Shown here one piece after another: positions 7,374 to 15,076 of a stretch of DNA of 29,616 bases. Where the stretch lies: contig CAKTYE010000028.1 in assembly GCA_934631985.1 (NCBI GenBank), positions 1 to 29,616 of the forward strand, read 5' to 3'. The stretch is from an uncultured Clostridia bacterium (GTDB lineage Bacteria; Bacillota; Clostridia; Christensenellales; Aristaeellaceae). Position 1 is the first letter of the stretch. Each line of letters begins with the position of its first letter. The position numbers and the translations under genes were made by a program. The notes beneath the pieces are model-generated. The model made no database searches. It saw nothing but the letters and a program-made list of their open reading frames with translations, and was not told the origin of the DNA.

Positions 7374-8215
7374 GCCTGTTCACCCCTTTCCGCAAGCCGG
7401 TTCGCCAGCTGTGCAAAGTCCTCCATGGTGAGCTTTTCCCCGCGGATGCGCTCGTCCAGCCCGCAGGCGCGCATCAGGCCGCAGGCTTCCTCCCGCGTCA
7501 GTTGAAAGGCGGGACACAGGTTGTTCACCATGGTCTTGCGGCGCATGGCAAAGGCTGCCGCCGCCACCCGGAAAAAGGTTTTTTCATCCTGCACCGCAAC
7601 GGGCGGCTGCTCCCGCATGGGCAGGATCACAAAAGCGCTGTCCACCTTGGGAACCGGGGTAAAGCACTCCGCGGGAACCTCCATGGCAATGTAGGGATCG
7701 CAGTAATACTGGCAGCGGATGGCAAGCAGGCCATAGTCCTCATCCCCCGGCTGCGCCAGCATCTTGTCCGCGACTTCCTTCTGCACCATCAGCGCCAGCC
7801 GCTTCAGGGGCAGCGTCCCGCCCAGCAGCAGGTTCACCAGCGGCGTGGTAATGTAGTAGGGAATGTTCGCCACCACGCAGAAGGGCTTGCGCAGTCCCGC
7901 CGTCAGCTCGGGCAGGTTCGCCGTCAGCGCATCGCCCTGATGCAGCTCAAAATTATCATAGGAAGCCAGAAATGCGCGGATCATGGGCAGCAACCGCTCG
8001 TCCAGCTCCAGGGACAGCACATGATGCGCCGCCTCGCACAGATATTTGGTCATGGAGCCGCTGCCCGGTCCCACCTCCAGCACGTCGTCCTCCTGCTCCA
8101 CGCCGCTCAGGCGCACCAGCTCCTCCAGCAGCGTATCATCATAAATAAAATTCTGGCCCAGCCCCTGCTTATAGCGCAGCTGGCTGTCCCGAATGCGTTC
8201 CTTCGTCTTGCTCAC
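7370..8215 (-). CDS. rsmA: 16S rRNA (adenine1518/1519-N6)-dimethyltransferase RsmA (KsgA)
   Basis: RsmA uses S-adenosylmethionine to dimethylate two adjacent adenines in helix 45 of 16S rRNA late in 30S assembly. The 281-residue protein has the family opening KQGLGQNFIYDD (16-27), the SAM-binding motif LEVGPGSGSMTKYL (46-59), acidic motif LELDE (69-73), GDAL (94-97) and the catalytic NIPYYITTPL (117-126). The C-terminal helical domain is of normal size. ATG 8215 is preceded by GAGGAGGA at good spacing. It is the first gene of the operon with dut, the double-GNAT gene and the GH109-like gene, read from a promoter at 8239-8267. Confidence 0.96.
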   Translation of the reverse strand: MSKTKERIRDSQLRYKQGLGQNFIYDDTLLEELVRLSGVEQEDDVLEVGPGSGSMTKYLCEAAHHVLSLELDERLLPMIRAFLASYDNFELHQGDALTANLPELTAGLRKPFCVVANIPYYITTPLVNLLLGGTLPLKRLALMVQKEVADKMLAQPGDEDYGLLAIRCQYYCDPYIAMEVPAECFTPVPKVDSAFVILPMREQPPVAVQDEKTFFRVAAAAFAMRRKTMVNNLCPAFQLTREEACGLMRACGLDERIRGEKLTMEDFAQLANRLAERGEQA

Positions 8216-8238
8216 ATGCTCGTCCTCCTCGCTGCTTC

Positions 8239-8267
8239 AGTATACAGAACAAGGCGCACATTTGCAA
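8239..8267 (-). promoter_or_regulatory. Promoter of the rsmA operon, with a quasi-palindrome over the -35 box
   Basis: On the minus strand TTGCAA (8267-8262) and TATACT (8244-8239) are 17 bases apart. The -35 box is the centre of an 18-base near-palindrome at 8256-8273 (GCACA-T-TTGCAA-G-TGTGC, one mismatched pair), which could be an operator. Expected start of transcription is near 8232. Confidence 0.7.
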
Positions 8268-8321
8268 GTGTGCCGGGGCTTCCCGCGCGAAATTCCTCTT
8301 TTATGGTCGATGTATCTGTGT

Positions 8322-8327
8322 TATAAT
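8322..8327 (+). promoter_or_regulatory. -10 box of the carboxypeptidase-sirtuin-recQ operon
   Basis: TATAAT is a perfect -10 hexamer. The -35 region is poor (T-rich 8297-8304), so the spacing is uncertain. Transcription would begin near 8334, downstream of the ATG at 8326. This decides that the first gene must start at the later ATG 8362. Confidence 0.55.
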
Positions 8328-8361
8328 GAAGCAAAACATCACAGGATCGAGGGAGTACACG

Positions 8362-9861
8362 ATGACACTGCAAGAAGCGCTGCAACGCCTGGATACCTTT
8401 GAACAAACCCGTTATGCTTATCAGCACGCGATGGGCGTGCTTTCCGTGGACGGTGTGACTGCCGCCCCTTCCGCCTCCTCCCGGGGACGCGGCGAGACCA
8501 TGGCACTACTCAGCGAGGTGACCTATAAGCAGCTGACCGACCCTGCCACGGCAGACATGCTGCACACCCTGCTGGACCATGCGTCCGAGCTGCCCCTAAA
8601 GACCCGCCGCCAGGCCGAGGAGCTGTTTGACAGCTATCAGGAGACCATCTGCATCCCGCTGGAGGAATATGTGGCCTATTCCCGCCTGCTGAACGATGCG
8701 GACGCGGTGTGGCATCAGGCCAAGGCCGACAATGATTTCCCGGCCTTCGCGCCCTATCTGGCGCAGCTTGTGACGTATGCCCGCCGCTTTGCCGGCTATC
8801 GGGATACGACCAAGGCCCCTTATGACGTGCTGCTGGATCAATTTGAAAAAGGCACGTCCATGGCGACGCTGGATCCGTTCTTTGCCGCCCTGCGGGAAAA
8901 GCTGTCTCCGCTGATCCTTGCCATTGCGGAAAAGCCCGAACCCCGCACGGATTTCCTGCACCAGCTTTATCCAGTGGAGGATCAGCGCCGCTTCTCCGCA
9001 CGGCTGATGGCGCTAATGGGTATTGACAGCACCCGCTGCACCCTGACTGAAACGGAGCATCCCTTTACCGACGGCTTCAACCGCTGGGATGTGCGCATCA
9101 CCACCCATTACTTCGACCATGACGTGGCCTCCAGCATGTACAGCGTCATTCACGAGGGCGGTCACGCCCTGTATGAGCTGGGCGTGGGTGAGAACGTGCA
9201 GTTCACCTGTCTGGCAGGCGGCTCCTCCATGGGCATACACGAAAGCCAGAGCCGCTTTTATGAAAACCTGATCGGGCGCAGCTATGCCTTTTGTCAGTCG
9301 CTTCTGCCGATCATGCGGGAATGCTTCCCCCAGCAGATGGCAGGCATCGACGCAGAGACGCTTTACCGGGCCGTGAATCTGGTCAAGCCTTCTTTGATCC
9401 GTACAGAAGCCGACGAGCTGACCTACGCCCAGCATATTATGGTGCGCTATGAGCTGGAAAAGCAGCTTTTCGCCGGGACGTTGGCGGTGAACGATCTGCC
9501 CCAGGCCTGGAACGACATGTACCGCGCCTACCTTGGCGTGACCGTTCCCAACGACCGAGAGGGAGTATTGCAGGACAGCCATTGGAGCGGCGGCGCATTC
9601 GGCTACTTCCCCAGCTATGCCCTGGGCAGCGCATACGGTGCGCAGATGCTCCACCGCATGAAGCAGGAGCTGGACGTGGACGCTATCGCTTCTGGCGGCG
9701 ACCTTACGCCCATCACCACGTGGCTGGGCGAGAAAATTCACCATTACGGCAGACTGCTCACCCCTGCGCAGCTGCTGGAAAGCGCCTGCGGCGGGCCTTT
9801 CGAGCCGCACTATTTCGTAGACTATCTGACGGAAAAATACACCGCACTGTACCGACTGTGA
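8362..9861 (+). CDS. M32 family metallocarboxypeptidase (Taq carboxypeptidase type)
   Basis: M32 enzymes are cytoplasmic zinc or cobalt carboxypeptidases that trim residues from peptide C-termini. From ATG 8362 the protein has 499 residues, normal for the family. Diagnostic motifs are HPF (233-235), WDVRITTHY (242-250), the metal site HEGGH (264-268, HExxH) and GIHESQSRFYEN (291-302), whose Glu supplies the third metal ligand. An upstream in-frame ATG at 8326 overlaps the -10 box TATAAT (8322-8327) and has no ribosome site. ATG 8362 follows AGGGAG by 6 bases and is chosen. It leads an operon with the sirtuin gene 23 bases downstream. No signal peptide is present. Confidence 0.94.
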   Translation: MTLQEALQRLDTFEQTRYAYQHAMGVLSVDGVTAAPSASSRGRGETMALLSEVTYKQLTDPATADMLHTLLDHASELPLKTRRQAEELFDSYQETICIPLEEYVAYSRLLNDADAVWHQAKADNDFPAFAPYLAQLVTYARRFAGYRDTTKAPYDVLLDQFEKGTSMATLDPFFAALREKLSPLILAIAEKPEPRTDFLHQLYPVEDQRRFSARLMALMGIDSTRCTLTETEHPFTDGFNRWDVRITTHYFDHDVASSMYSVIHEGGHALYELGVGENVQFTCLAGGSSMGIHESQSRFYENLIGRSYAFCQSLLPIMRECFPQQMAGIDAETLYRAVNLVKPSLIRTEADELTYAQHIMVRYELEKQLFAGTLAVNDLPQAWNDMYRAYLGVTVPNDREGVLQDSHWSGGAFGYFPSYALGSAYGAQMLHRMKQELDVDAIASGGDLTPITTWLGEKIHHYGRLLTPAQLLESACGGPFEPHYFVDYLTEKYTALYRL

Positions 9862-9884
9862 CCTGATGGAAAGGGGAGCTTTTT

Positions 9885-10613
9885 ATGACGCTGCAGGAGA
9901 TCATTGACGACAGCCGCCGCATGGTATTTTTCGGCGGCGCGGGCGTGTCCACAGAGAGCGGCATTCCCGACTTTCGCAGTGTGGACGGGCTATATCATCA
10001 GCAGTATGACTTTCCCCCGGAGGAAATTCTGAGCCACACTTTTTTCATGGAGCATGCGCCGGAATTCTTCCGATTCTATCGTGCCAAAATGCTCCCCCTG
10101 AACGCCCAGCCCAATGCAGCGCATTTGAAGCTGGCAGAGCTGGAGCAGGCCGGGCGGCTCAGCGCCATCATCACGCAGAACATTGACGGGCTGCACCAAA
10201 AGGCAGGCAGTAAAACCGTGCTGGAGCTGCATGGCAGCATTTGGCGAAACCACTGCATGGCCTGCGGCAAATTTTACGGCCCGGAAGCCTTGCTGAAGGA
10301 TGCCCACCCGGTTCCCCTGTGCAGCTGCGGCGGACGCATCAAGCCGGATGTGGTGCTGTATGAGGAAGGGCTGGACGATGCAGTGATGACCGCCGCCATC
10401 CAGTACCTGCGGCAGGCGGACACGCTGATCGTGGCTGGCACAAGCCTGACGGTCTATCCGGCGGCGGGACTGCTGCAATTCTTCCATGGCAGGCATCTGG
10501 TGCTGATCAATCGCGGCGCCACGCCCATGGACCGCCGTGCGGAGCTTGTGCTGCACGAAAAGGTCGGCGAGGTGCTTTCCCGCATTCAAGTCACGTCCCC
10601 GTCCGCATCCTGA
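9885..10613 (+). CDS. NAD-dependent protein deacylase, SIR2 (sirtuin) family
   Basis: Sirtuins remove acetyl or other acyl groups from lysine using NAD and release nicotinamide. The 242-residue protein is a bare catalytic core: GGAGVSTESGIPDFRS (17-32, NAD binding), ITQNIDGLHQKAG (96-108), the catalytic His in LHGS (115-118), a zinc site CMAC (124-127) paired with CSC (146-148), and GTSLTVYPA (185-193). The second zinc pair reads C-x-C instead of the common C-x-x-C. ATG 9885 follows AAAGGGGAG. It is similar in layout to bacterial CobB/SrtN, but acyl preference cannot be decided here. The genes before and after are on the same strand with gaps of 23 and 29 bases. Confidence 0.94.
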   Translation: MTLQEIIDDSRRMVFFGGAGVSTESGIPDFRSVDGLYHQQYDFPPEEILSHTFFMEHAPEFFRFYRAKMLPLNAQPNAAHLKLAELEQAGRLSAIITQNIDGLHQKAGSKTVLELHGSIWRNHCMACGKFYGPEALLKDAHPVPLCSCGGRIKPDVVLYEEGLDDAVMTAAIQYLRQADTLIVAGTSLTVYPAAGLLQFFHGRHLVLINRGATPMDRRAELVLHEKVGEVLSRIQVTSPSAS

Positions 10614-10642
10614 TCCGCCGCGCCCACGAAAGGAGCTTTGCT

Positions 10643-11395
10643 ATGTATGCACTGGAGCGGTTGTTTTCCGCGCCGCAAAAGGCCCGGCTTGCGCGCGCCA
10701 TCGGGCAGCGGGTATCCTGCCGCGCCTTTGCGGGCGCACCCTCGCCTGCGGACTGGGCGGCGCTTTCCTATGCCGCCGGACGGTACACGCTGCCCGGTGC
10801 GCGGCTCATTCTGATGAACTGCCCCGAAGCGTTGTTCACCGGGACGCTGCTGAATCTGGGGCGGGTAACAGGCTGCAGGGCCATCGCCGTGGTGGCTGCT
10901 TCCTCGCAGGAGCCGCTCAGCCGCGTGTATGCGGGCGTTGCCGGGGAAGCGCTGACGCTGGAAGCCGTCAGCATGGGACTGGGGGCCTGCTGGATCAGCG
11001 GCACCTATCGCAAAAAGCTGCTGAACGCGCCGCTGGCGGAGCATGAAGCCGCCCTGGCGGTCATTGCACTGGGCATCCCAGAAAGCCCGCCCGCTCTGCC
11101 GGTGCAGCGCAAGCGCAAGTCCCTTGAAAAGCTGTGCAAGGGCGACCTGACCCTTTGGCCTGAGGAGCTGCTCACGGTGGCACAGGCCGTGCGGGAAGCG
11201 CCCTCCGCCATGAATTTGCAGCCCTGGGAGCTTTCCTTCACTGCCAACAGCTTTGTGCTGGACAGCAGTGATCGGGCCGCGCTGGATCTGGGCATTGCCC
11301 TGTGCCATGCCGAAGCGACCCTTGTTTCTCCCCACCAGTGGCATTTTGCCCAATCCCGTCACGACCCTGCCGCCTGGGCAGAGGTTCGTTCGTAA
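10643..11395 (+). CDS. Nitroreductase family protein (TM1586-like)
   Basis: This is a 250-residue flavoprotein-fold candidate. The start GQRVSCRAFAG (21-31) is the R-x-S-x-R-x-F element that binds FMN phosphate in nitroreductases. The middle segment GEALTLEAVSMGLGACWISG is the usual second flavin contact, followed by ALGIPE. A second Arg/Ser-containing stretch, REAPSAMNLQPWELSF, repeats the R-x-x-P-S-x-x-x-x-Q-P-W pattern in the second half. This places it with the two-halved TM1586-type nitroreductases, where one chain supplies both halves. The natural substrate is unknown. ATG 10643 is preceded by AAAGGAG. It sits between the sirtuin and recQ in one operon. Confidence 0.85.
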   Translation: MYALERLFSAPQKARLARAIGQRVSCRAFAGAPSPADWAALSYAAGRYTLPGARLILMNCPEALFTGTLLNLGRVTGCRAIAVVAASSQEPLSRVYAGVAGEALTLEAVSMGLGACWISGTYRKKLLNAPLAEHEAALAVIALGIPESPPALPVQRKRKSLEKLCKGDLTLWPEELLTVAQAVREAPSAMNLQPWELSFTANSFVLDSSDRAALDLGIALCHAEATLVSPHQWHFAQSRHDPAAWAEVRS

Positions 11396-11453
11396 GTCCA
11401 TTTTATGTGAGGGCGCAGCCGTGTCCTCGCCTTTTTCACCTAAGGAGGCTACC

Positions 11454-13292
11454 TTGGATAAGCGTGAAGCCCTGAAAAACTATTTCGGTCACGATGATTT
11501 CCGCCCCGGACAGGAGCCGCTCATTGACGCGCTGCTTGCCGGACGGGACGCGCTTGGCATCATGCCCACCGGCGCAGGCAAATCCATGTGCTATCAAATT
11601 CCCGCGCTGGTGCAAAATGGCATTGCGCTGGTGGTGTCCCCGCTGATCTCCCTGATGAAGGATCAGGTGGCGGCGCTGATTGCCAGCGGTGTACGCGCAG
11701 CCTATCTGAACAGCTCGCTGACGCCAGGGCAGATGGATCGTGCCCTGGAAAATGCACGGCAGAGCATGTACAAGATCATCTATGTTGCCCCGGAGCGGCT
11801 GGACACCCCCAGCTTTATGAGCTTTGCCCGCTCGGCCCCGCTTTCGCTGATCGCCGTGGACGAGGCGCACTGCGTCAGCCAGTGGGGTCAGGATTTCCGT
11901 CCCAACTATTTGAAAATCGCAGATTTTGTGGATGCCCTGCCCAAGCGTCCCCCGGTGGGCGCGTTTACGGCAACCGCCACCCAGCGCGTGCAGGAGGACA
12001 TTCGGCGGCTGCTTCGCCTGCGCGACCCGCAGGTCTCCGTCACAGGCTTCAACCGTCCGAATTTATATTTTGAGGTGCTGCGCCCGAAAAAGCGCTTTGA
12101 TACCCTGAAGGCCATTTTGGAGGATCGTCCCTTTGACAGCGGCGTGATCTATTGCTCCACCCGCAAGAATGTGGAGGAAGTCTGTGACAAGCTGCTGCTG
12201 GCGGGCTTTGCCGCCGCGCGGTATCACGCAGGGTTGAGCGATGAGGAGCGCCAGCGCAATCAGGAGGCCTTTCAGTATGACCGGGCGCGGATCATGGTGG
12301 CAACGAACGCCTTCGGCATGGGCATTGACAAATCCAATGTGCGTTACGTCATCCACTACAACATGCCCAAGTCCATGGAGGCCTATTATCAAGAGGCAGG
12401 CCGCGCAGGCCGCGATGGCGAGGATGCGGAGTGCATTCTGCTCTACAATGGGCAGGACATCATCACCGCAAAGTACCTTATCAACAACGGCGACCCCAAT
12501 CCCGAGCTTACGCCCCAGGAGCAGGCCGCCGTCCGCGCCCAGGACATGCGACGGCTCCAGCAGATGATCGACTATGCCACGGGCAGCGGTTGTCTGCGAG
12601 CCAGCATTCTGCGTTATTTCGGCGAGCAGGCCCCGGATCACTGCGACAACTGCTCCGCCTGCATGGGCAAGCGCTATGAGGACGCGGAAGCCGCAGGTCT
12701 GCCGCCTGCCGTGCGAGCCGCGGCGGCGGCGGGCGGCACGACGTATTACGACCCGAACAAGCCGCTGGGTGTACCGGAGATCAAGCTCCCCGCGCCCAAG
12801 TCGAAGAAGCCTGCCGCCGCATTTGCCGAGGAGGAAGGCGACGATTTGTTCAGTGCGCTTCGGGCCTGCCGCTCCCGTTTGGCGGCGGAGAAGCGCGTTC
12901 CTGCGTACATCATTCTGCCGGACAGCGCCCTGCATGACATGGCGCGGCTCCAACCCACCAGCCTGAACGAGCTGCTGAATGTCAAGGGCATGGGCATGAT
13001 GAAGGCTTCGCAGTACGGCGACGCATTTCTTCAGGCGCTTCGAGCCTGGAAGATCAAGCATCCCGCCGCGCCCCGGCCTGACCGTGTGCAGACCACCAGC
13101 ATGCGCCGGGAGGATTACCGTGCGGCGCTGATGCAGGGCTTGACCCCTGCTCAGCCCTGGTCCCGTGCGGAGGAGGAGCGGTTGCGCCGCGGGTATCAGG
13201 CAGGGGTGACGGTTCGGCAGCTTTGTGCAATTCACACGCGCGAGGAGGAGGATATTCGCGCAAAATTGCAGTCACTTGGACTGATTGTGTAA
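11454..13292 (+). CDS. recQ: ATP-dependent DNA helicase RecQ, apparently without the winged-helix domain
   Basis: RecQ unwinds DNA 3' to 5' in recombination and fork repair. From TTG 11454 (AAGGAGG at 11442-11448, 5-base spacing) it has 612 residues. Visible are Walker A TGAGKS (39-44), DEAH (136-139), QWGQDFRP (143-150, aromatic-rich loop), TATAT (172-176), GMGIDK (288-293), QEAGRAGRDG (313-322), and a zinc site with C380, C397, C400 and C403. The HRDC domain is at about 464-535. Between zinc site and HRDC lie only about 60 low-complexity Ala/Pro-rich residues. The roughly 110-residue winged helix of E. coli RecQ does not fit there. A C-terminal tail (550-612) looks like a small helix-turn-helix (WSRAEEERLRRGYQAG). 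The frame is open further upstream to an ATG at 11253 inside the nitroreductase gene, and that extension is not family sequence. Confidence 0.93.
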   Translation: MDKREALKNYFGHDDFRPGQEPLIDALLAGRDALGIMPTGAGKSMCYQIPALVQNGIALVVSPLISLMKDQVAALIASGVRAAYLNSSLTPGQMDRALENARQSMYKIIYVAPERLDTPSFMSFARSAPLSLIAVDEAHCVSQWGQDFRPNYLKIADFVDALPKRPPVGAFTATATQRVQEDIRRLLRLRDPQVSVTGFNRPNLYFEVLRPKKRFDTLKAILEDRPFDSGVIYCSTRKNVEEVCDKLLLAGFAAARYHAGLSDEERQRNQEAFQYDRARIMVATNAFGMGIDKSNVRYVIHYNMPKSMEAYYQEAGRAGRDGEDAECILLYNGQDIITAKYLINNGDPNPELTPQEQAAVRAQDMRRLQQMIDYATGSGCLRASILRYFGEQAPDHCDNCSACMGKRYEDAEAAGLPPAVRAAAAAGGTTYYDPNKPLGVPEIKLPAPKSKKPAAAFAEEEGDDLFSALRACRSRLAAEKRVPAYIILPDSALHDMARLQPTSLNELLNVKGMGMMKASQYGDAFLQALRAWKIKHPAAPRPDRVQTTSMRREDYRAALMQGLTPAQPWSRAEEERLRRGYQAGVTVRQLCAIHTREEEDIRAKLQSLGLIV

Positions 13293-13360
13293 GCGTTGCA
13301 GGTTGTATGGAGATTGCGGCTCCTGGTCGTACCCCGTACCAATGCGGGACTTTAATCTTG

Positions 13361-13401
13361 CCCCCTTCCGCAGAAGGGGGACAGCCGCCCTCGTGGGCGG
13401 C
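13361..13401. repeat. Double-hairpin palindromic element behind recQ
   Basis: Two perfect hairpins stand 3 bases apart. CCCCCTTC (13361-13368) pairs with GAAGGGGG (13373-13380), and GCCGCCC (13384-13390) pairs with GGGCGGC (13395-13401), each with a 4-base loop. AGGAGG follows. The arrangement parallels the double hairpin at 19121-19153, which suggests two members of a dispersed REP-like family. Confidence 0.65.
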
Positions 13402-13409
13402 AGGAGGAT

Positions 13410-13820
13410 ATACTTTCCTGCTGATGTTTCAAACTGCTGATACAGTTGCAGCTGCATATGTAATTCTGGCGGCACACCCGCGTGTTGAGATTCCAGCTAG
13501 AGAGCATTTCGTCCGTCTGCGGACGGACGACCTACTTTGCTCTCGGGCAAAGTAGACAAAACCGACCGGGGGCCGGCAAAATTTCCATGCGGCGTGCCGG
13601 CCCCCGGACTCCTCGTGCCGAAATTGCGTTTGGATCGGAGCCTTCCCAGGGGGACACAACCCGAATTTCCTTCGGTTCCGCCCTAACGGCCCTTTTTTCG
13701 GCAGCAGCACTGCGTGCGTTGCCGAAAAAAGGACCTGTGCTTAGGTTTGGATCGTGTTGCAAAAGGGGGCCGCTGCTGGTTGGATAATCCTTACAGTTCG
13801 GTTTTACTTTCTTGGTTTAT
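13410..13820. other. Gene-free block with a series of perfect-stem hairpins
   Basis: Beyond the double hairpin, this stretch of the 590-base gap between recQ and the flippase gene holds more inverted repeats. CGTCCGTC (13510-13517) pairs with 13522-13529. CTACTTTGC (13532-13540) pairs with 13547-13555. A 13-pair stem, CCGGGGGCCGGCA (13566-13578), pairs with 13595-13607. CCGAA (13661-13665) pairs with 13671-13675. A second 13-pair stem, CCTTTTTTCGGCA (13691-13703), pairs with 13720-13732. Both 13-pair stems enclose a loop of exactly 16 bases. GTTTGGATCG occurs directly repeated at 13628-13637 and 13745-13754. Open frames here lack ribosome sites and simply follow the repeats. A structured RNA, a composite of palindromic repeats, or a remnant element are all possible. 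Confidence 0.7.
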
Positions 13821-13821
13821 A

Positions 13822-13855
13822 AATGGAGGGACGCGCTCACGCACGTCCCTCCATT
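13822..13855. terminator. Hairpin closing the convergent recQ and flippase transcripts
   Basis: AATGGAGGGACG (13822-13833) pairs perfectly with 13844-13855 (12 pairs) around a 10-base loop. It lies between two converging genes and could end transcription on either strand, although the T-run on the plus side is short (GTTTG). Confidence 0.55.
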
Positions 13856-13882
13856 GTTTGTGCTGTCCTATATTTTTCTGGC

Positions 13883-14932
13883 TTACGTTCCTTCCCTTGC
13901 CTGCTCCTGCTTGACCTTTTTGTCGGGATGAAAGCCCTTCACGACTGTAACGATAGCCCCGAGGATCAGAGAAATATAATAGGTGAAGAAGCGCCAGAGC
14001 AGCAGCGCCATAAAGCGGATGCCATCAGGGAAGATATTCGCAAAATACAGGGCGAACACGCCCTCCTGTGCGCCGGACGCGCCAGGCAGGGGGGTATAGG
14101 CAGCGCTGACATACAGCAGCATCGCCATGGTGACGATCTCCCAGAAGGTCGCGCCGGTCAGCTCAAAGCCCTTATAAATGAAGAAGGTCACCGTCATCAG
14201 TGAAAGCAGCTGTGCGCCGCCGATCAGCAGCTGAACGACCAGCTGCATGGGATGCTTGCGCAGCGACATGACGCTGCTGTGGAAGGTATCCAGCACATCC
14301 TCCCACTTGACAAGGGTGGCATCAGGGTTTTTGCACAGGCGCAGCTTCGCGCCCGCGCGAATAAGCAGCTTAATAATGCGCCAAACAAGACGCTTGTTGA
14401 TTGCCATCAGCAGCACCAGGCTTACGGAGAACATATTATATACATAGCCCACCACAAGGATCCACATGTTGCTGCCCACGCAGGAGGCCACATAGGAACC
14501 ATAGGCGATCCAAAGCACGGTGCTGTACACCGCCAGCATAAACTGGAAGGAGAAAAACTTTACCGTCAACGCCGAGGTGCCAATGCCAATAGGTACATCC
14601 CGCTTGGTCAGATAATACACCTGCATGGGCTGTCCGCCCGTTGCGCCGGGGGTAATGTTGCTGTAGTACAGGCCGCAGATCGCCACATACAGGGCATAGC
14701 CCACAGTAATGGGGTAGCCCTGCTTTCGCAGGTAATAATGCACCGCAAAGGCGTCCATCAGCACATACCCGGCATAGGCCACCAAGCACAGGGCGATCCA
14801 CTGGGGCGCAACGCTTTTCAGGGCATTTATCGCGTCGCTCATTTCCTGCCCGTTTACGCCGATCAGCAGCACAATACCCAGCGTACCGAATATAAAAACA
14901 AAGTTCAAGATCTTTTTCAGTCGAGGACTCAT
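13883..14932 (-). CDS. Flippase-like integral membrane protein (MprF N-terminal/UPF0104, YbhN type)
   Basis: From ATG 14932 the protein has 349 residues with about eight hydrophobic helices. The family marks are SNITPGATGGQPMQVYYL in the first half and AYTPLPGASGAQEGVFALYF near the C-terminus. These two Gly/Pro-rich loops are typical of the lysylphosphatidylglycerol flippase-like (AglD/MprF membrane part) superfamily. No synthase domain follows, so it is a stand-alone transporter-like protein that probably moves a lipid or lipid-linked sugar. A longer frame opens at 15004. GGAGGGG at 14941-14935 sits just before ATG 14932 and decides the start. The tail is basic (KKVKQEQAREGT). It lies downstream of nfnB but is separated from it by a strong terminator. 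Confidence 0.88.
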   Translation of the reverse strand: MSPRLKKILNFVFIFGTLGIVLLIGVNGQEMSDAINALKSVAPQWIALCLVAYAGYVLMDAFAVHYYLRKQGYPITVGYALYVAICGLYYSNITPGATGGQPMQVYYLTKRDVPIGIGTSALTVKFFSFQFMLAVYSTVLWIAYGSYVASCVGSNMWILVVGYVYNMFSVSLVLLMAINKRLVWRIIKLLIRAGAKLRLCKNPDATLVKWEDVLDTFHSSVMSLRKHPMQLVVQLLIGGAQLLSLMTVTFFIYKGFELTGATFWEIVTMAMLLYVSAAYTPLPGASGAQEGVFALYFANIFPDGIRFMALLLWRFFTYYISLILGAIVTVVKGFHPDKKVKQEQAREGT

Positions 14933-15033
14933 AACCCCTCCAGCGAGCGTTTTGCATCTGTCAGTATACCATAGGCAAGGAGCTTCCTGCAAGAGTTTTG
15001 CCATATTCTAATACATTCCGGCAAACAAGGCGC

Positions 15034-15068
15034 AAAAAAGCGGCGCGGTCTTTTTCTGACCACGCCGC
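15034..15068 (-). terminator. Intrinsic terminator after nfnB
   Basis: On the minus strand GCGGCGTGGTC pairs with GACCGCGCCGC (11 pairs, one U-G) around a 7-base loop (AGAAAAA) and is followed by TTTTTT. It lies 9 bases past the nfnB stop and separates it from the flippase gene. Confidence 0.9.
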
Positions 15069-15076
15069 AGAGGAGC

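Noticed and set aside
8326..8361. Upstream in-frame ATG for the M32 carboxypeptidase
   Set aside because: It overlaps the TATAAT box and would lie upstream of the transcript start. ATG 8362 has a proper ribosome site.
11253..11453. N-terminal extension of RecQ into the nitroreductase gene
   Set aside because: The extension is the nitroreductase gene read in another frame. AAGGAGG points to TTG 11454.
13429..13787. Small open frames on both strands inside the hairpin block
   Set aside because: They have no ribosome sites, their sequence follows the inverted repeats, and they read open on both strands because of the palindromes.
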